This document shows positions 1 to 7,403 of a DNA stretch of 22,524 nt, one piece after another. Made by a program: the position numbers and the translations under genes. Positions within the stretch are counted from its first letter, which is position 1. Each line of letters begins with the position of its first letter. The notes under the pieces are model-generated. The model was given only the letters and a program-made list of their open reading frames with translations, did no database searches and was not told where the DNA came from. The DNA is from Alphaproteobacteria bacterium (GTDB taxonomy: Bacteria > Pseudomonadota > Alphaproteobacteria > Paracaedibacterales > CAIULA01), in NCBI GenBank assembly GCA_019751935.1, contig JAIEMR010000134.1:1-22524 (forward strand), given 5' to 3'.

Positions 1-1106
1 AAATTAATAGTTCCATGTCCTCCGTATTTCCAATGCCAACAATGAAATCGGTGACCATAAAAATCGTAATGTCCTGGACAATGGAATGTTGTGTGCTCAT
101 CGATAACCCCTCTGGATAATCCCGCAAGACTTACAATCATTTTAAAAGTTGATCCGGGAGAATATAAGCCAGAAATCGCTTTGTTATTTAAAGGACGATA
201 AAGATTTGATGAAAGATCTTTCCAATCTTTTTTGGAAATTTGCCCTGTAAATAAATTAGAGTTGAACCCAGGCGATGAAACTAATGATAAAACAGCTCCA
301 GTATGGACATCTAGCACAACACATGTTGCACTTTCGACTCTTTGCAAGATATCATATACAGCTTTTTGTAATGGATAGTCGAGGGTGAGTTTCAAATCAT
401 TGCCGCTAATGCTATCAAGTGTTGTCAGTGTGCGCACTACGCGGCGAGTTGCGTTAACTTCTACTTGTTTTAAACCGGGTTTTCCTCTAAGAGAGGCATC
501 AAAAGTTTTCTCTACTCCACTTTTACCAATTTTAAAGCCCGGTAATTCAAGCAAAGGAGTTCCATCTAAATCTTTTTCAGAAACTGCTGCTACATACCCA
601 ATTGCATGACATGTTTCAAAAGGATAAGGGTAAGATCTAGATTGGCCTTTCTCAATAACGACTCCGGGAAGGTCAGGGCAGTGCAACTCTAGTTTAGCAA
701 GCTCTTCCCAGGTCAAATCTTCCTTGATGATGACAGATGCGTACCGCCTTCTTTTCTTGATTTGCGATTGAAGAGTGAAAATTGTTTGTTCATTGAGTGA
801 CAAAATATTTGTGAGTTTTTTAATGATTTTATCTAGTTCATCCTTTTGATCAAGACTCAGAACGCCTTTATAGGAAGTGTGGTTGTCAGCCAAAATAATG
901 CCAGAGCGGTCAGTAATTTTGCCTCGAGTGGGAGTAAGTAGAAGAGATTGAATTCTGTTTTTATCAGATAATAATTGATAATGTTTGCTGTGAACGACCT
1001 GCAAGACATAAAGGCGTCCTATCAGTCCTAAAATTAAAGAGGATTGAATACCTCCTAAAATGACAGCACGCCTTGTAAAGACTTTGTTTTGGTCTTTTTC
1101 AATCAA
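1..1106 (-). CDS. mrdA: Penicillin-binding protein 2 (elongasome transpeptidase), 3' end cut by window edge
   Basis: PBP2 cross-links peptidoglycan during side-wall elongation together with RodA and MreBCD in the inner membrane. The visible 368 residues give an N-terminal membrane segment around residues 17-35, then the dimerisation region (TPTRGKITDRSGIILADN, near residue 60). The transpeptidase SxxK motif follows in SPGSTFKM, with the catalytic serine codon at 150-152 (about residue 319, close to the family's usual place). The SxN and KTG motifs would lie beyond the left edge. The start is a TTG at 1104-1106: an in-frame TAG sits at 1119-1121 and no ATG occurs until the SxxK region, so TTG is the only sensible start. 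It begins 7 bases after the mreD stop, so it is cotranscribed with mreBCD. Family assignment is firm; the TTG start is inferred. Confidence 0.93.
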   Translation of the reverse strand, partial: MIEKDQNKVFTRRAVILGGIQSSLILGLIGRLYVLQVVHSKHYQLLSDKNRIQSLLLTPTRGKITDRSGIILADNHTSYKGVLSLDQKDELDKIIKKLTNILSLNEQTIFTLQSQIKKRRRYASVIIKEDLTWEELAKLELHCPDLPGVVIEKGQSRSYPYPFETCHAIGYVAAVSEKDLDGTPLLELPGFKIGKSGVEKTFDASLRGKPGLKQVEVNATRRVVRTLTTLDSISGNDLKLTLDYPLQKAVYDILQRVESATCVVLDVHTGAVLSLVSSPGFNSNLFTGQISKKDWKDLSSNLYRPLNNKAISGLYSPGSTFKMIVSLAGLSRGVIDEHTTFHCPGHYDFYGHRFHCWHWKYGGHGTIN

Positions 1107-1113
1107 TGTTCTA

Positions 1114-1629
1114 TTATCCTATCTTTTTGCTGATCGCATACAAAAATTTTAAACTCAATGGATAGGTACATATAGTTAAAATTGTTCCGAGTGAGAATAA
1201 TGAAAAAGAGAGAAACTGCTCAAAAATATAGGATAATAATAAGCTATGAAAAAATGTATCCATTACACAAAAGACAGCAAATCCTATCCAGCTCAATAGC
1301 ATATCTTCCCTTGCTAGATATCGGCTCTGGCTTATGAGAATACTGTGAAGGCACAAAAACTCTAAACTTGAAAATCCTAAAGGATAACCATAGATACCAT
1401 CTTGTATTAGACCTGCTAAAAATATACTACCTAAGCTTAGCATTGGTGGGTAATAAAGAGTGCCAAAATATAAAACGCATAAATATAACTGAGGGTAAAC
1501 ACCTATTGAAGACCATATCGGCAAGGCATTAATCATTAAAATAAGAATGGCTAGGATTGAATATTTAAAATGCCGCCAATCTTGGAGTATGGTTTGCCAA
1601 AGAGACGCTGCAATACTTTTATTCGACAT
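1114..1629 (-). CDS. mreD: Rod shape-determining protein MreD
   Basis: MreD is an integral membrane partner of MreC and MreB in the elongasome, which steers side-wall peptidoglycan synthesis. The 171-residue product is very hydrophobic, with about five membrane segments (for example ILAILILMINALP near residues 25-37 and LLSYIFEQFLSFSLFSLGTI near 130-150), and its length is normal for the family. A motif typical of MreD loops, GLIQDGIYGYPLGFSSLEF, lies in the middle. The ATG start overlaps the last 11 bases of mreC, implying translational coupling, and PBP2 starts 7 bases after the stop. MreD proteins diverge quickly, so position in the cluster is a large part of the evidence, together with the hydrophobic profile and this motif. 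Confidence 0.92.
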   Translation of the reverse strand: MSNKSIAASLWQTILQDWRHFKYSILAILILMINALPIWSSIGVYPQLYLCVLYFGTLYYPPMLSLGSIFLAGLIQDGIYGYPLGFSSLEFLCLHSILISQSRYLAREDMLLSWIGFAVFCVMDTFFHSLLLSYIFEQFLSFSLFSLGTILTICTYPLSLKFLYAISKKIG

Positions 1630-2539
1630 CTTCTGGTACAGCGTTTTTGAGGATTGTTACATATTCAAGGCGCGTTACATCAGCAATTATTGTTGCTGTA
1701 ATGGTTTCATTCTGGATATTTGTTACGACTGCTACGGGTAATCCTGGAGGGTAAATCCCTCCATATCCTGAAGTCAAAAAACGATCACCTACTTTTATAG
1801 GTTCTTTCTTTACAGATGGTTGCAAGTCTGAAGAAGCCGTGCTGTCAGTATGGATGACGGTTAATTCCCGAGAGTTATTATGTCCCGAAAGAATGGCTTG
1901 CTCTCCTGTTGATTCAACGCGTACAGGAACTCGTGAATTAAGGTCAGTAATTAACATAACCCTTGCTGTTGTCATGCCAATATTAATAATGCGACCAATA
2001 ATTCCATCAGGACACACAACGGCTTGATTTCTTTCAAGTTCTAATGAGCTTGAGTTAGCAACTAGCATGGTTGCACGATAACCATCATTTGGAATTCCTA
2101 AGATTTTCGTTGTGACAATACTGTTTGGTAAATTAGGATCAGTGTTTAACATTTCTTTTAAATACTGATTTTCACGTTCTTTCTTTTGGGCTAGGACTTG
2201 CCAATCAAGAAGTTTTTTATTTTCTTCTCTGAGCTTGTTAATTTCTTGCCTTAAGCTTTCGTTGTTTCTTATATATTCTTTTGTCCATTCAATTGGCTGA
2301 CTCAAAAAATGAATAGCAGGAGTAGTGATATCCATCAACATACTCTCTAGGGAGGAAAAAATAGGATGTTGTATAGATGACAAATGTAAACAATATGCTG
2401 ACATAGCAACAAAAAGAATTGTAAAAAAAAATTTATTGATAGCGATAACAGAACGTTTAAAAGTACGCGCCATAAATACAAAGAATATATGGCGGCGCCT
2501 TAGTCCTGTTGCTTTTAAACCTAATAAAGAAAGAAGCAT
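1619..2539 (-). CDS. mreC: Rod shape-determining protein MreC
   Basis: MreC is a bitopic periplasmic scaffold that links cytoplasmic MreB filaments to PBP2 and RodA. The 306-residue product has a basic N-terminus (GLRRRH, RTFKRS), one membrane segment at about residues 36-54 and a charged coiled coil at about 85-130 (SLRQEINKLREENKKLLDW). A beta-rich domain follows with family-typical stretches such as VVCPDGIIGRII and DRFLTSGYGGIYPPGLPVA. The first ATG is at 2537-2539; an internal ATG at 2471-2473 (beginning MARTFKRS) keeps the whole membrane segment and is an equally good start. Neither has a clear Shine-Dalgarno. The 3' end overlaps mreD by 11 bases. A 182-base gap separates it from mreB, so some independent transcription is possible. 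Confidence 0.94.
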   Translation of the reverse strand: MLLSLLGLKATGLRRRHIFFVFMARTFKRSVIAINKFFFTILFVAMSAYCLHLSSIQHPIFSSLESMLMDITTPAIHFLSQPIEWTKEYIRNNESLRQEINKLREENKKLLDWQVLAQKKERENQYLKEMLNTDPNLPNSIVTTKILGIPNDGYRATMLVANSSSLELERNQAVVCPDGIIGRIINIGMTTARVMLITDLNSRVPVRVESTGEQAILSGHNNSRELTVIHTDSTASSDLQPSVKKEPIKVGDRFLTSGYGGIYPPGLPVAVVTNIQNETITATIIADVTRLEYVTILKNAVPEDVE

Positions 2540-2721
2540 TGCTAGCTTACATTAAAAATTGTTTTAAACCGTAACTGATGTTTGACATAGTTTGTTTTTA
2601 TCATAAACTTTCCCTTTGCAGAAAATTTACTTTCATCTGGAGCTAATCTTTCCAAAATAAAAGTTTATTCCAAATTACTTTATTTCCCCACAGGTTGGGC
2701 TTTTAATCAACTGTTTATTTC

Positions 2722-3762
2722 TCAATACATGCTGGTGAGAACATTTTGAAGGGTTTTCATCTCTTCTAATGTGCGACCTGTTCCCATAACAACGCAAGTA
2801 AGAGGATTATCTGCAACAAAGACAGGAACGCCTGTCGCGTTAGACAGGACTTGTCCTAGATTCTTAAGAAGTGATCCTCCGCCTGTCATCACAATGCCTC
2901 TGTCGACGATGTCAGCAGAAAGCTCTGGCGCTGTATTTTCAAGAGCTGTTTTAACACCTTCAGCAATTGTTGTTACGACTTCGGTCAAAGATTCAACGAT
3001 TTGCTTTTGGTTAATTTCTATTTCTTTTGGAACGCCGTCGTTTAAGCTGCGGCCTTTGATGGAAATTGTAATCTCTTCGCTATTAGGCATAACAACTGCT
3101 GATCCAATTTCTTTTTTAATACGTTCGGCTGTTGCTTCGCCAATCAGAAGGTTATGATTGCGTCTGATATAGTTGATAATGGCTTCATCCATTTTGTCTC
3201 CGCCAACTCTGACAGAACAAGCATAGACGATACCACCAAGGGAAAGTACAGCAACCTCAGTTGTGCCCCCACCAATGTCAACAACCATGGAACCTGTTGG
3301 TTCAGTTACTGGTAATCCAGCGCCTATTGCTGCAGCCATTGGTTCTTCAATCAAAAAGACGCGGCGCCCACCTGCACTTTCGGCAGATTCTTGAATTGCG
3401 CGCCTTTCAACTGCTGTTGAACCTGAAGGGACACAAATAATAATTTGGGGTGCTGCGAAACTACGGCGATTGTGCACTTTTCGAATAAAGTGTTTGATCA
3501 TTTCTTCGGCGACTTCAAAGTCAGCAATGACACCATCACGTAAAGGACGAATGGCTTGAATATTCCCAGGAGTCCTTCCAACCATAAGTTTTGCTTCCTC
3601 GCCAACAGCCAAAACCTGACGTTTTCCTTTGCTGTGCGCGATAGCGACAACAGAAGGTTCGTTTAAAACAATCCCGCGTCCCTTAACGTAAACGAGAGTA
3701 TTGGCAGTACCGAGGTCGATGGCCATATCGGCTGATAACATTCCAAGCAGACGGGATAACAT
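2722..3762 (-). CDS. mreB: Rod shape-determining protein MreB (bacterial actin)
   Basis: MreB is an actin-fold ATPase that polymerises on the inner face of the cytoplasmic membrane and guides the elongation machinery. The 346-residue length is standard. The N-terminal phosphate loop (MAIDLGTANTLVYVKGRG), the second phosphate motif (VVDIGGGTTEVAVLSLGG) and the adenosine motif near the C-terminus (GIVMTGGGSLLKNLG) are all present. The N-terminal amphipathic stretch MLSRLLGMLS fits membrane attachment. The ATG is preceded by AAAGGA at about 7 bases. It is the first gene of the mreB-mreC-mreD-mrdA series, and the 140 bases upstream, before yebC, hold no strong promoter that I can see. Confidence 0.98.
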   Translation of the reverse strand: MLSRLLGMLSADMAIDLGTANTLVYVKGRGIVLNEPSVVAIAHSKGKRQVLAVGEEAKLMVGRTPGNIQAIRPLRDGVIADFEVAEEMIKHFIRKVHNRRSFAAPQIIICVPSGSTAVERRAIQESAESAGGRRVFLIEEPMAAAIGAGLPVTEPTGSMVVDIGGGTTEVAVLSLGGIVYACSVRVGGDKMDEAIINYIRRNHNLLIGEATAERIKKEIGSAVVMPNSEEITISIKGRSLNDGVPKEIEINQKQIVESLTEVVTTIAEGVKTALENTAPELSADIVDRGIVMTGGGSLLKNLGQVLSNATGVPVFVADNPLTCVVMGTGRTLEEMKTLQNVLTSMY

Positions 3763-3902
3763 TTTTTTCCTTTATTATTTAAAGTCCGAAGTTTGTTAAC
3801 TCTACAAACCATTCAAAGAATGATCAAGCACCATTTTATATTAGAGCGGTATTTTGTATTGCGCCTAATTAATAGAGCTTTCTATTTCTTTATGATTATC
3901 TC

Positions 3903-4652
3903 TTATGCCGATAACTTATCGGCTATTTCATCGCTTATTTCAAAATTTGCATACACGTTTTGAACATCATCATTATCTTCTAAAGCATCAATTAACTTGA
4001 TAAGCGTTTGAGCTGTGTGTTCATCGCAGGCAATTGTATTTAAAGGTTTCCAAATAATCTTAGCTTCTATAGGGTCTCCTAGTTTCTCATGGAGGCTATC
4101 TCTTACTGTTGCAAAAGAATCCATAGAACAGGTGACCTCTTGTATAGAGTCAAGTGTTTCTACATTATCAGCTCCGGCTTCAACGGCTGCTTCAAATACA
4201 GTATCAAAATTATATTTTGCTGAATCAAAATGAAGCATGCCTATGCGTTCAAACATAAATCCAACACTTCCTGTTTCACCTAAGTTTCCGCCGTATTTAT
4301 TGAAATAAGAACGTACCTCAGAAGCTGTTCGATTACGATTATCTGTCAAGCTTTCAACAATGACTGCAACGCCGCCAGGGCCATATCCTTCGTAGCGAAC
4401 CTCTTCATAAATGGTTCCATCATCGCCGCCTAACGCTCGTTTCATGGCCCTATCAATATTATCTTTGGGCATATTGGCAGCTCTGGCAGAGGCTAAGGCA
4501 GCTCTAAGTCTGGGATTGGAGTTTGGATCAGGCAAACCAGTGCGTGCTGCTACCATAATTTCGCGAGCGATTTTTGCAAATTTGCGAGCGCGCTTGGCAT
4601 CTTGTGCCCCTTTGCGATGCATAATGTTTTTAAATTGGGAATGACCTGCCAT
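3903..4652 (-). CDS. yebC: YebC/PmpR/TACO1-family protein
   Basis: Members of this family were long annotated as probable transcriptional regulators; later work on the family points to a role in helping ribosomes through difficult (proline-rich) stretches, as mitochondrial TACO1 does. The 249-residue length is standard. The start MAGHSQFKNIMHRKGAQDAK is nearly the family signature, and the run YEEVRYEGYGPGGVAVIVES, followed by LTDNRNRTASEVRSYFNKYG and GGNLGETGSVGFMF, is diagnostic. The acidic C-terminal domain ends in a short helix. AAAGAGAG about 9 bases upstream of the ATG can serve as ribosome binding site. It lies between mreB and rlmH on the same strand, separated by gaps of 140 and 317 bases, so it is probably its own unit; in many alphaproteobacteria it neighbours ruvC instead. 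Confidence 0.97.
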   Translation of the reverse strand: MAGHSQFKNIMHRKGAQDAKRARKFAKIAREIMVAARTGLPDPNSNPRLRAALASARAANMPKDNIDRAMKRALGGDDGTIYEEVRYEGYGPGGVAVIVESLTDNRNRTASEVRSYFNKYGGNLGETGSVGFMFERIGMLHFDSAKYNFDTVFEAAVEAGADNVETLDSIQEVTCSMDSFATVRDSLHEKLGDPIEAKIIWKPLNTIACDEHTAQTLIKLIDALEDNDDVQNVYANFEISDEIADKLSA

Positions 4653-4969
4653 ATATAACTCTCTTTAGACTGTAGTACCAGATAAATTCTTTATGATTGT
4701 ACCTTAATATTATAGATCAAAAAATGCCAAAGCCTTTTAATCTTTCGGCTCATTATAGCCTAAAGTTTTGAAGACAGAAACTTAAACAGCAATACTATCT
4801 TAAGTTTTAGTGAAAAGACTAAGAGGATTTTTAACCATAACGTTTAAGTTCTTACTGGGAAATTTACTAAGAATACACTATGAAACCGTATGCTCATACG
4901 TAGTAATTTTAATCACCAAATGATATAGCGTTAAAGCTTATCTGACTGTTACGATCCTATACAAGAAAC
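4653..4969. other. Intergenic gap between yebC and rlmH
   Basis: This 317-base AT-rich stretch contains no convincing open frame in any of the six frames. It holds the yebC leader with a perfect TATAAT on the minus strand at 4709-4714. It also holds a small hairpin, CGTATG-CT-CATACG at 4887-4900, flanked by short TTACTA and TAGTAA arms. No U-run follows the hairpin in either direction, so it is not a convincing terminator. No tRNA-like cloverleaf was recognised. Confidence 0.5.
4709..4714 (-). promoter_or_regulatory. Candidate -10 box for yebC
   Basis: Read on the minus strand this is a perfect TATAAT, 57 bases upstream of the yebC ATG and directly preceded by an A/T-rich tract. No TTGACA-like hexamer lies 16-18 bases upstream (the sequence there is AAAGGC), so only the -10 half is supported. 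Confidence 0.35.
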
Positions 4970-5413
4970 CTAATCTCTGTGATAGGGGTGATTGTTTTTG
5001 ATTTGCTGGCACCTATAGAGTTGTTCTACCAAAAGGGCGCGAACTAACATATGGGGCCAGGTCATTTTACCAAAGCAGATTAACATCTGACAGCGTTTTT
5101 TGACGTCTTCACTGAGTCCATCAGCTCCGCCAATAATAAAGGTGCAAACTTTGGTTTGGTGGGACCTATTTTCTAAAAGTTCAAAAAATGAACGAGTTGA
5201 AAGGTCATTGCCCTTTTCATCCAAGGCTATGGCATAATCATTTGAGGAAAGGTGGCTTAAGATAAGCTCACCTTCTTCTTCTTTTGTGTGATGTTTTTTG
5301 GAAGCCAGTTCTTGAATGGAAAAATCTAGCGTAAGTCGCCCCAAGTAATGATCAAGCAGTTGCTTTTCTGGACTTGCTTTAAGCGCGCCTAGGGCCAGCA
5401 GCTTGTATTTCAT
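4970..5413 (-). CDS. rlmH: 23S rRNA (pseudouridine-1915-N3)-methyltransferase RlmH
   Basis: RlmH is a SPOUT-class methyltransferase that methylates pseudouridine 1915 in helix 69 of 23S rRNA, a late step in 50S/70S maturation. The 147 residues are slightly shorter than the roughly 155 of the E. coli protein. The SAM-binding knot shows FIIGGADGLSEDVKKR and MTWPHMLVRALLVEQLYR, and the protein ends with the near-invariant NNHPYHRD. An acceptor-side stretch YAIALDEKGNDLSTRSF is also typical. Its ATG overlaps the rsfS stop by 4 bases (ATGA), so the two are translationally coupled. Both act on the large ribosomal subunit, and this pairing is common across bacteria. Confidence 0.97.
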   Translation of the reverse strand: MKYKLLALGALKASPEKQLLDHYLGRLTLDFSIQELASKKHHTKEEEGELILSHLSSNDYAIALDEKGNDLSTRSFFELLENRSHQTKVCTFIIGGADGLSEDVKKRCQMLICFGKMTWPHMLVRALLVEQLYRCQQIKNNHPYHRD

Positions 5414-5766
5414 AAGGGCAAGACTTGACTGACTTCATCAACGGGTTCTTTAGAGCCCCACATTTTTTCTAAATTGTAAAACAGGCGTGATTCCGGTTTA
5501 AAGATATGCACTAAAACATCACCTGCATCAATCAGAGCCCAATCGCACTGAGGTATTCCCTCAACAGCAACAGGGCATCCACGTTGTTTTAAGTCCTGAG
5601 ATACATAATCTGCTAGAGCATTGACTTGGCGACTTGATGTTCCAGTTGCAATCACCATGTAATCAACAATAGTCCCTTTGTTAACAAGATCAATGACAAT
5701 AATATTTTCGGCTTTTTTTTCATCTAACAAATGTTTTACGAGTTGAGCAAGTTCAAAAGAAGTCAT
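5410..5766 (-). CDS. rsfS: Ribosome silencing factor RsfS
   Basis: RsfS binds ribosomal protein uL14 on the 50S subunit and blocks subunit joining under nutrient limitation. The 118-residue product matches the usual compact size. Family features include IIVIDLVNKGTIVDYMVIAT, then GTSSRQVNALADYV, then the C-terminal block DWALIDAGDVLVHIFKPESR followed by FYNLEKMW. It is encoded directly before rlmH with a 4-base stop/start overlap. The DEAD-box helicase gene ends 85 bases downstream of the complement, that is, upstream in the direction of transcription. No strong Shine-Dalgarno is visible. In many alphaproteobacteria nadD precedes rsfS; here it is absent. Confidence 0.96.
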   Translation of the reverse strand: MTSFELAQLVKHLLDEKKAENIIVIDLVNKGTIVDYMVIATGTSSRQVNALADYVSQDLKQRGCPVAVEGIPQCDWALIDAGDVLVHIFKPESRLFYNLEKMWGSKEPVDEVSQVLPL

Positions 5767-5851
5767 GTGATTTCTAAAATTATCCTAATAAGGTGTTGGT
5801 ATTCTACTCAGCGTTTTTATTGATTTCAATGCTTAAGTTTTTGGGTTTTAT

Positions 5852-7189
5852 TTAAGAATGCTGTTCCTTTGAGAGATCTAAAAGAACAACGGCCTTCAAC
5901 ATAAATGCTGGAGTAAACTCACCAAAACCAAGAACTTTCTCATCATTGTGCTGTATTGAGGGAGAAGAATATTTTTTCTTTAAAGGAAGAGGGCGATCTT
6001 CATTTTTTTCTGTTTCCCTTGGTGGGATAGTCCTTGGTTTTTCAGCTGCTTTTTTTACTATTTTTTCTACTTTCGGAAGCTCAAACACAGAGATTGATTG
6101 CCCTATAAATTTCTCAACTGCGCTCCAAAGTTTTTTGTCTAATTCAGTGACAAGGGTGAATGCTTTGCCTTCTTTGCCAGCTCTGCCTGTACGTCCAATT
6201 CTGTGAACATAATCTTCGGCATTGATTGGAACATCAAAGTTAATGACGAGGCCCAATTTGTCAACATCAAGGCCTCTTGCGGCAACATCGCTAGCAACTA
6301 AGATTTGAACCTCTTTCTCTTTGAATTCTTTCAAGGTTTGATTGCGAAGCTCTTGTGCTAAATCTCCATGAAGCCCAGCAACCTTAAACCCATGACGCTT
6401 GAGAGAGGAAACCAGAGTCGAAATGTCTCTTTTTCGGTTGCAAAATAGAATATTTGGCGTATCTTTGCCAAACTTTTCTAATAAAAATCGGGTAGCTTCA
6501 CGTTTTTCTTTTGGATCAAGCGCAATATAATGCTGTTCGATCGTTGTTGCGGTTTTGTCTTTGGGGGTGATTGTAATTTCTTTTGGTTGAAAAAGATATG
6601 TATCCGCGAGTTTCCTGATTTCATCCGAAAGAGTCGCACTAAACAAAAGTGTTTGTCTTCTTTTGGGAAGCATTGCCATAAGGCGATTCACATCAGGAAT
6701 GAATCCCATGTCAAGCATCCGATCCGCTTCGTCGATCACGATATACTTTGTCTCGAGCAACATGATTTTACCACGTTCAAGAAAATCTAATAAACGACCT
6801 GGTGTTGCAATTAAAACATCAACGCCTCGTTGCAATGTTTTGTCTTGTTCTGTTAAAGATTCTCCGCCAACCAAAAGAGCTGCTTTAAGGTTAGAGCCTT
6901 TAGTGTAGGCTTTAAAGTTTTCAATAACCTGCATTGCAAGTTCTCGCGTTGGTTCTAAAATGATTGCCCTTGGGAGTCTGGCCTTAGCACGCGATGTATT
7001 TAAAATTTCAATAAGGGGCAATAAAAACCCAGCTGTTTTTCCCGTTCCTGTTTGCGCACAAGCGAGAACATCCTGACCTTTTAAGGCCGGGGGAATGGCT
7101 TGCTCTTGAACGGGTGTAGGAGAATGATAACCCAACGATGCGATTGTCTCACATAAGATGGAAGAAAGGCCTAATTCAGAAAATTCCAT
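5852..7189 (-). CDS. rhlE: DEAD-box ATP-dependent RNA helicase, RhlE-like
   Basis: This protein unwinds short RNA duplexes using ATP, most likely in ribosome assembly or mRNA turnover. Counting from the ATG at 7187-7189 it has 445 residues. The helicase motifs in order are: the Q motif (GYHSPTPVQEQAI), motif I AQTGTGKT (45-52), PTRELA (80-85), TPGR (129-132), DEAD (153-156), SAT (184-186), DVAARGLDVD (301-310) and HRIGRTGR (329-336). A charged, proline-containing tail of about 80 residues follows, as in RhlE-type enzymes. The frame stays open upstream to a TTG at 7252, but that TTG is part of a promoter-like TTGACA. The ATG has AAGAG a few bases upstream and homologues begin at this point, so I chose it. 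Assignment to RhlE rather than another subfamily is probable, not certain. Confidence 0.95.
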   Translation of the reverse strand: MEFSELGLSSILCETIASLGYHSPTPVQEQAIPPALKGQDVLACAQTGTGKTAGFLLPLIEILNTSRAKARLPRAIILEPTRELAMQVIENFKAYTKGSNLKAALLVGGESLTEQDKTLQRGVDVLIATPGRLLDFLERGKIMLLETKYIVIDEADRMLDMGFIPDVNRLMAMLPKRRQTLLFSATLSDEIRKLADTYLFQPKEITITPKDKTATTIEQHYIALDPKEKREATRFLLEKFGKDTPNILFCNRKRDISTLVSSLKRHGFKVAGLHGDLAQELRNQTLKEFKEKEVQILVASDVAARGLDVDKLGLVINFDVPINAEDYVHRIGRTGRAGKEGKAFTLVTELDKKLWSAVEKFIGQSISVFELPKVEKIVKKAAEKPRTIPPRETEKNEDRPLPLKKKYSSPSIQHNDEKVLGFGEFTPAFMLKAVVLLDLSKEQHS

Positions 7190-7223
7190 GAAACTCTTGT
7201 TAACTATAAATAAATACGTAATA

Positions 7224-7252
7224 TAGATAGGGTTAATATAGAAAATTGTCAA
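7224..7252 (-). promoter_or_regulatory. Candidate sigma-70 promoter of the helicase gene
   Basis: On the minus strand a perfect TTGACA (7247-7252) is followed after 17 bases by TATCTA (7224-7229), which matches TATAAT in its first three positions. It lies 35 bases upstream of the chosen ATG, with transcription leading straight into the gene. This also argues against translation starting at the TTG inside the -35 box. Confidence 0.5.
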
Positions 7253-7389
7253 TAAGTCATGTAAAAAAGATTGATCTTTCTTTTACTTGTGTGACATTTT
7301 TAACTTTTTTCACTATGCCCTCTGCTTTTTGTAAAGAGATTAACTACATATTAAGAAATTCTCGCTAATATTTAGAAAGAGTGATAATA

Positions 7390-7396
7390 AGAGGAG
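7390..7396 (+). promoter_or_regulatory. Strong ribosome binding site of the CoA-transferase gene
   Basis: AGAGGAG followed by seven T's and then ATG. It is the clearest Shine-Dalgarno in the window, where most starts have none, and it fixes the start at 7404. Confidence 0.75.
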
Positions 7397-7403
7397 TTTT
7401 TTT

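Noticed and set aside
2771..3157. 128-codon open frame on the plus strand opposite mreB
   Set aside because: It is fully inside mreB on the opposite strand, with no domain; mirror frames of conserved genes are common.
4887..4900. Hairpin CGTATG-CT-CATACG in the yebC-rlmH gap as a terminator
   Set aside because: The stem is only 6 bp with a 2-base loop and no U-run on either strand, and it lies about 70 bases past the rlmH stop.
7190..7252. N-terminal extension of the helicase to the TTG at 7252
   Set aside because: The TTG forms part of a TTGACA promoter box, the extra 21 residues are not helicase-like, and homologues start at MEFSELGLS.
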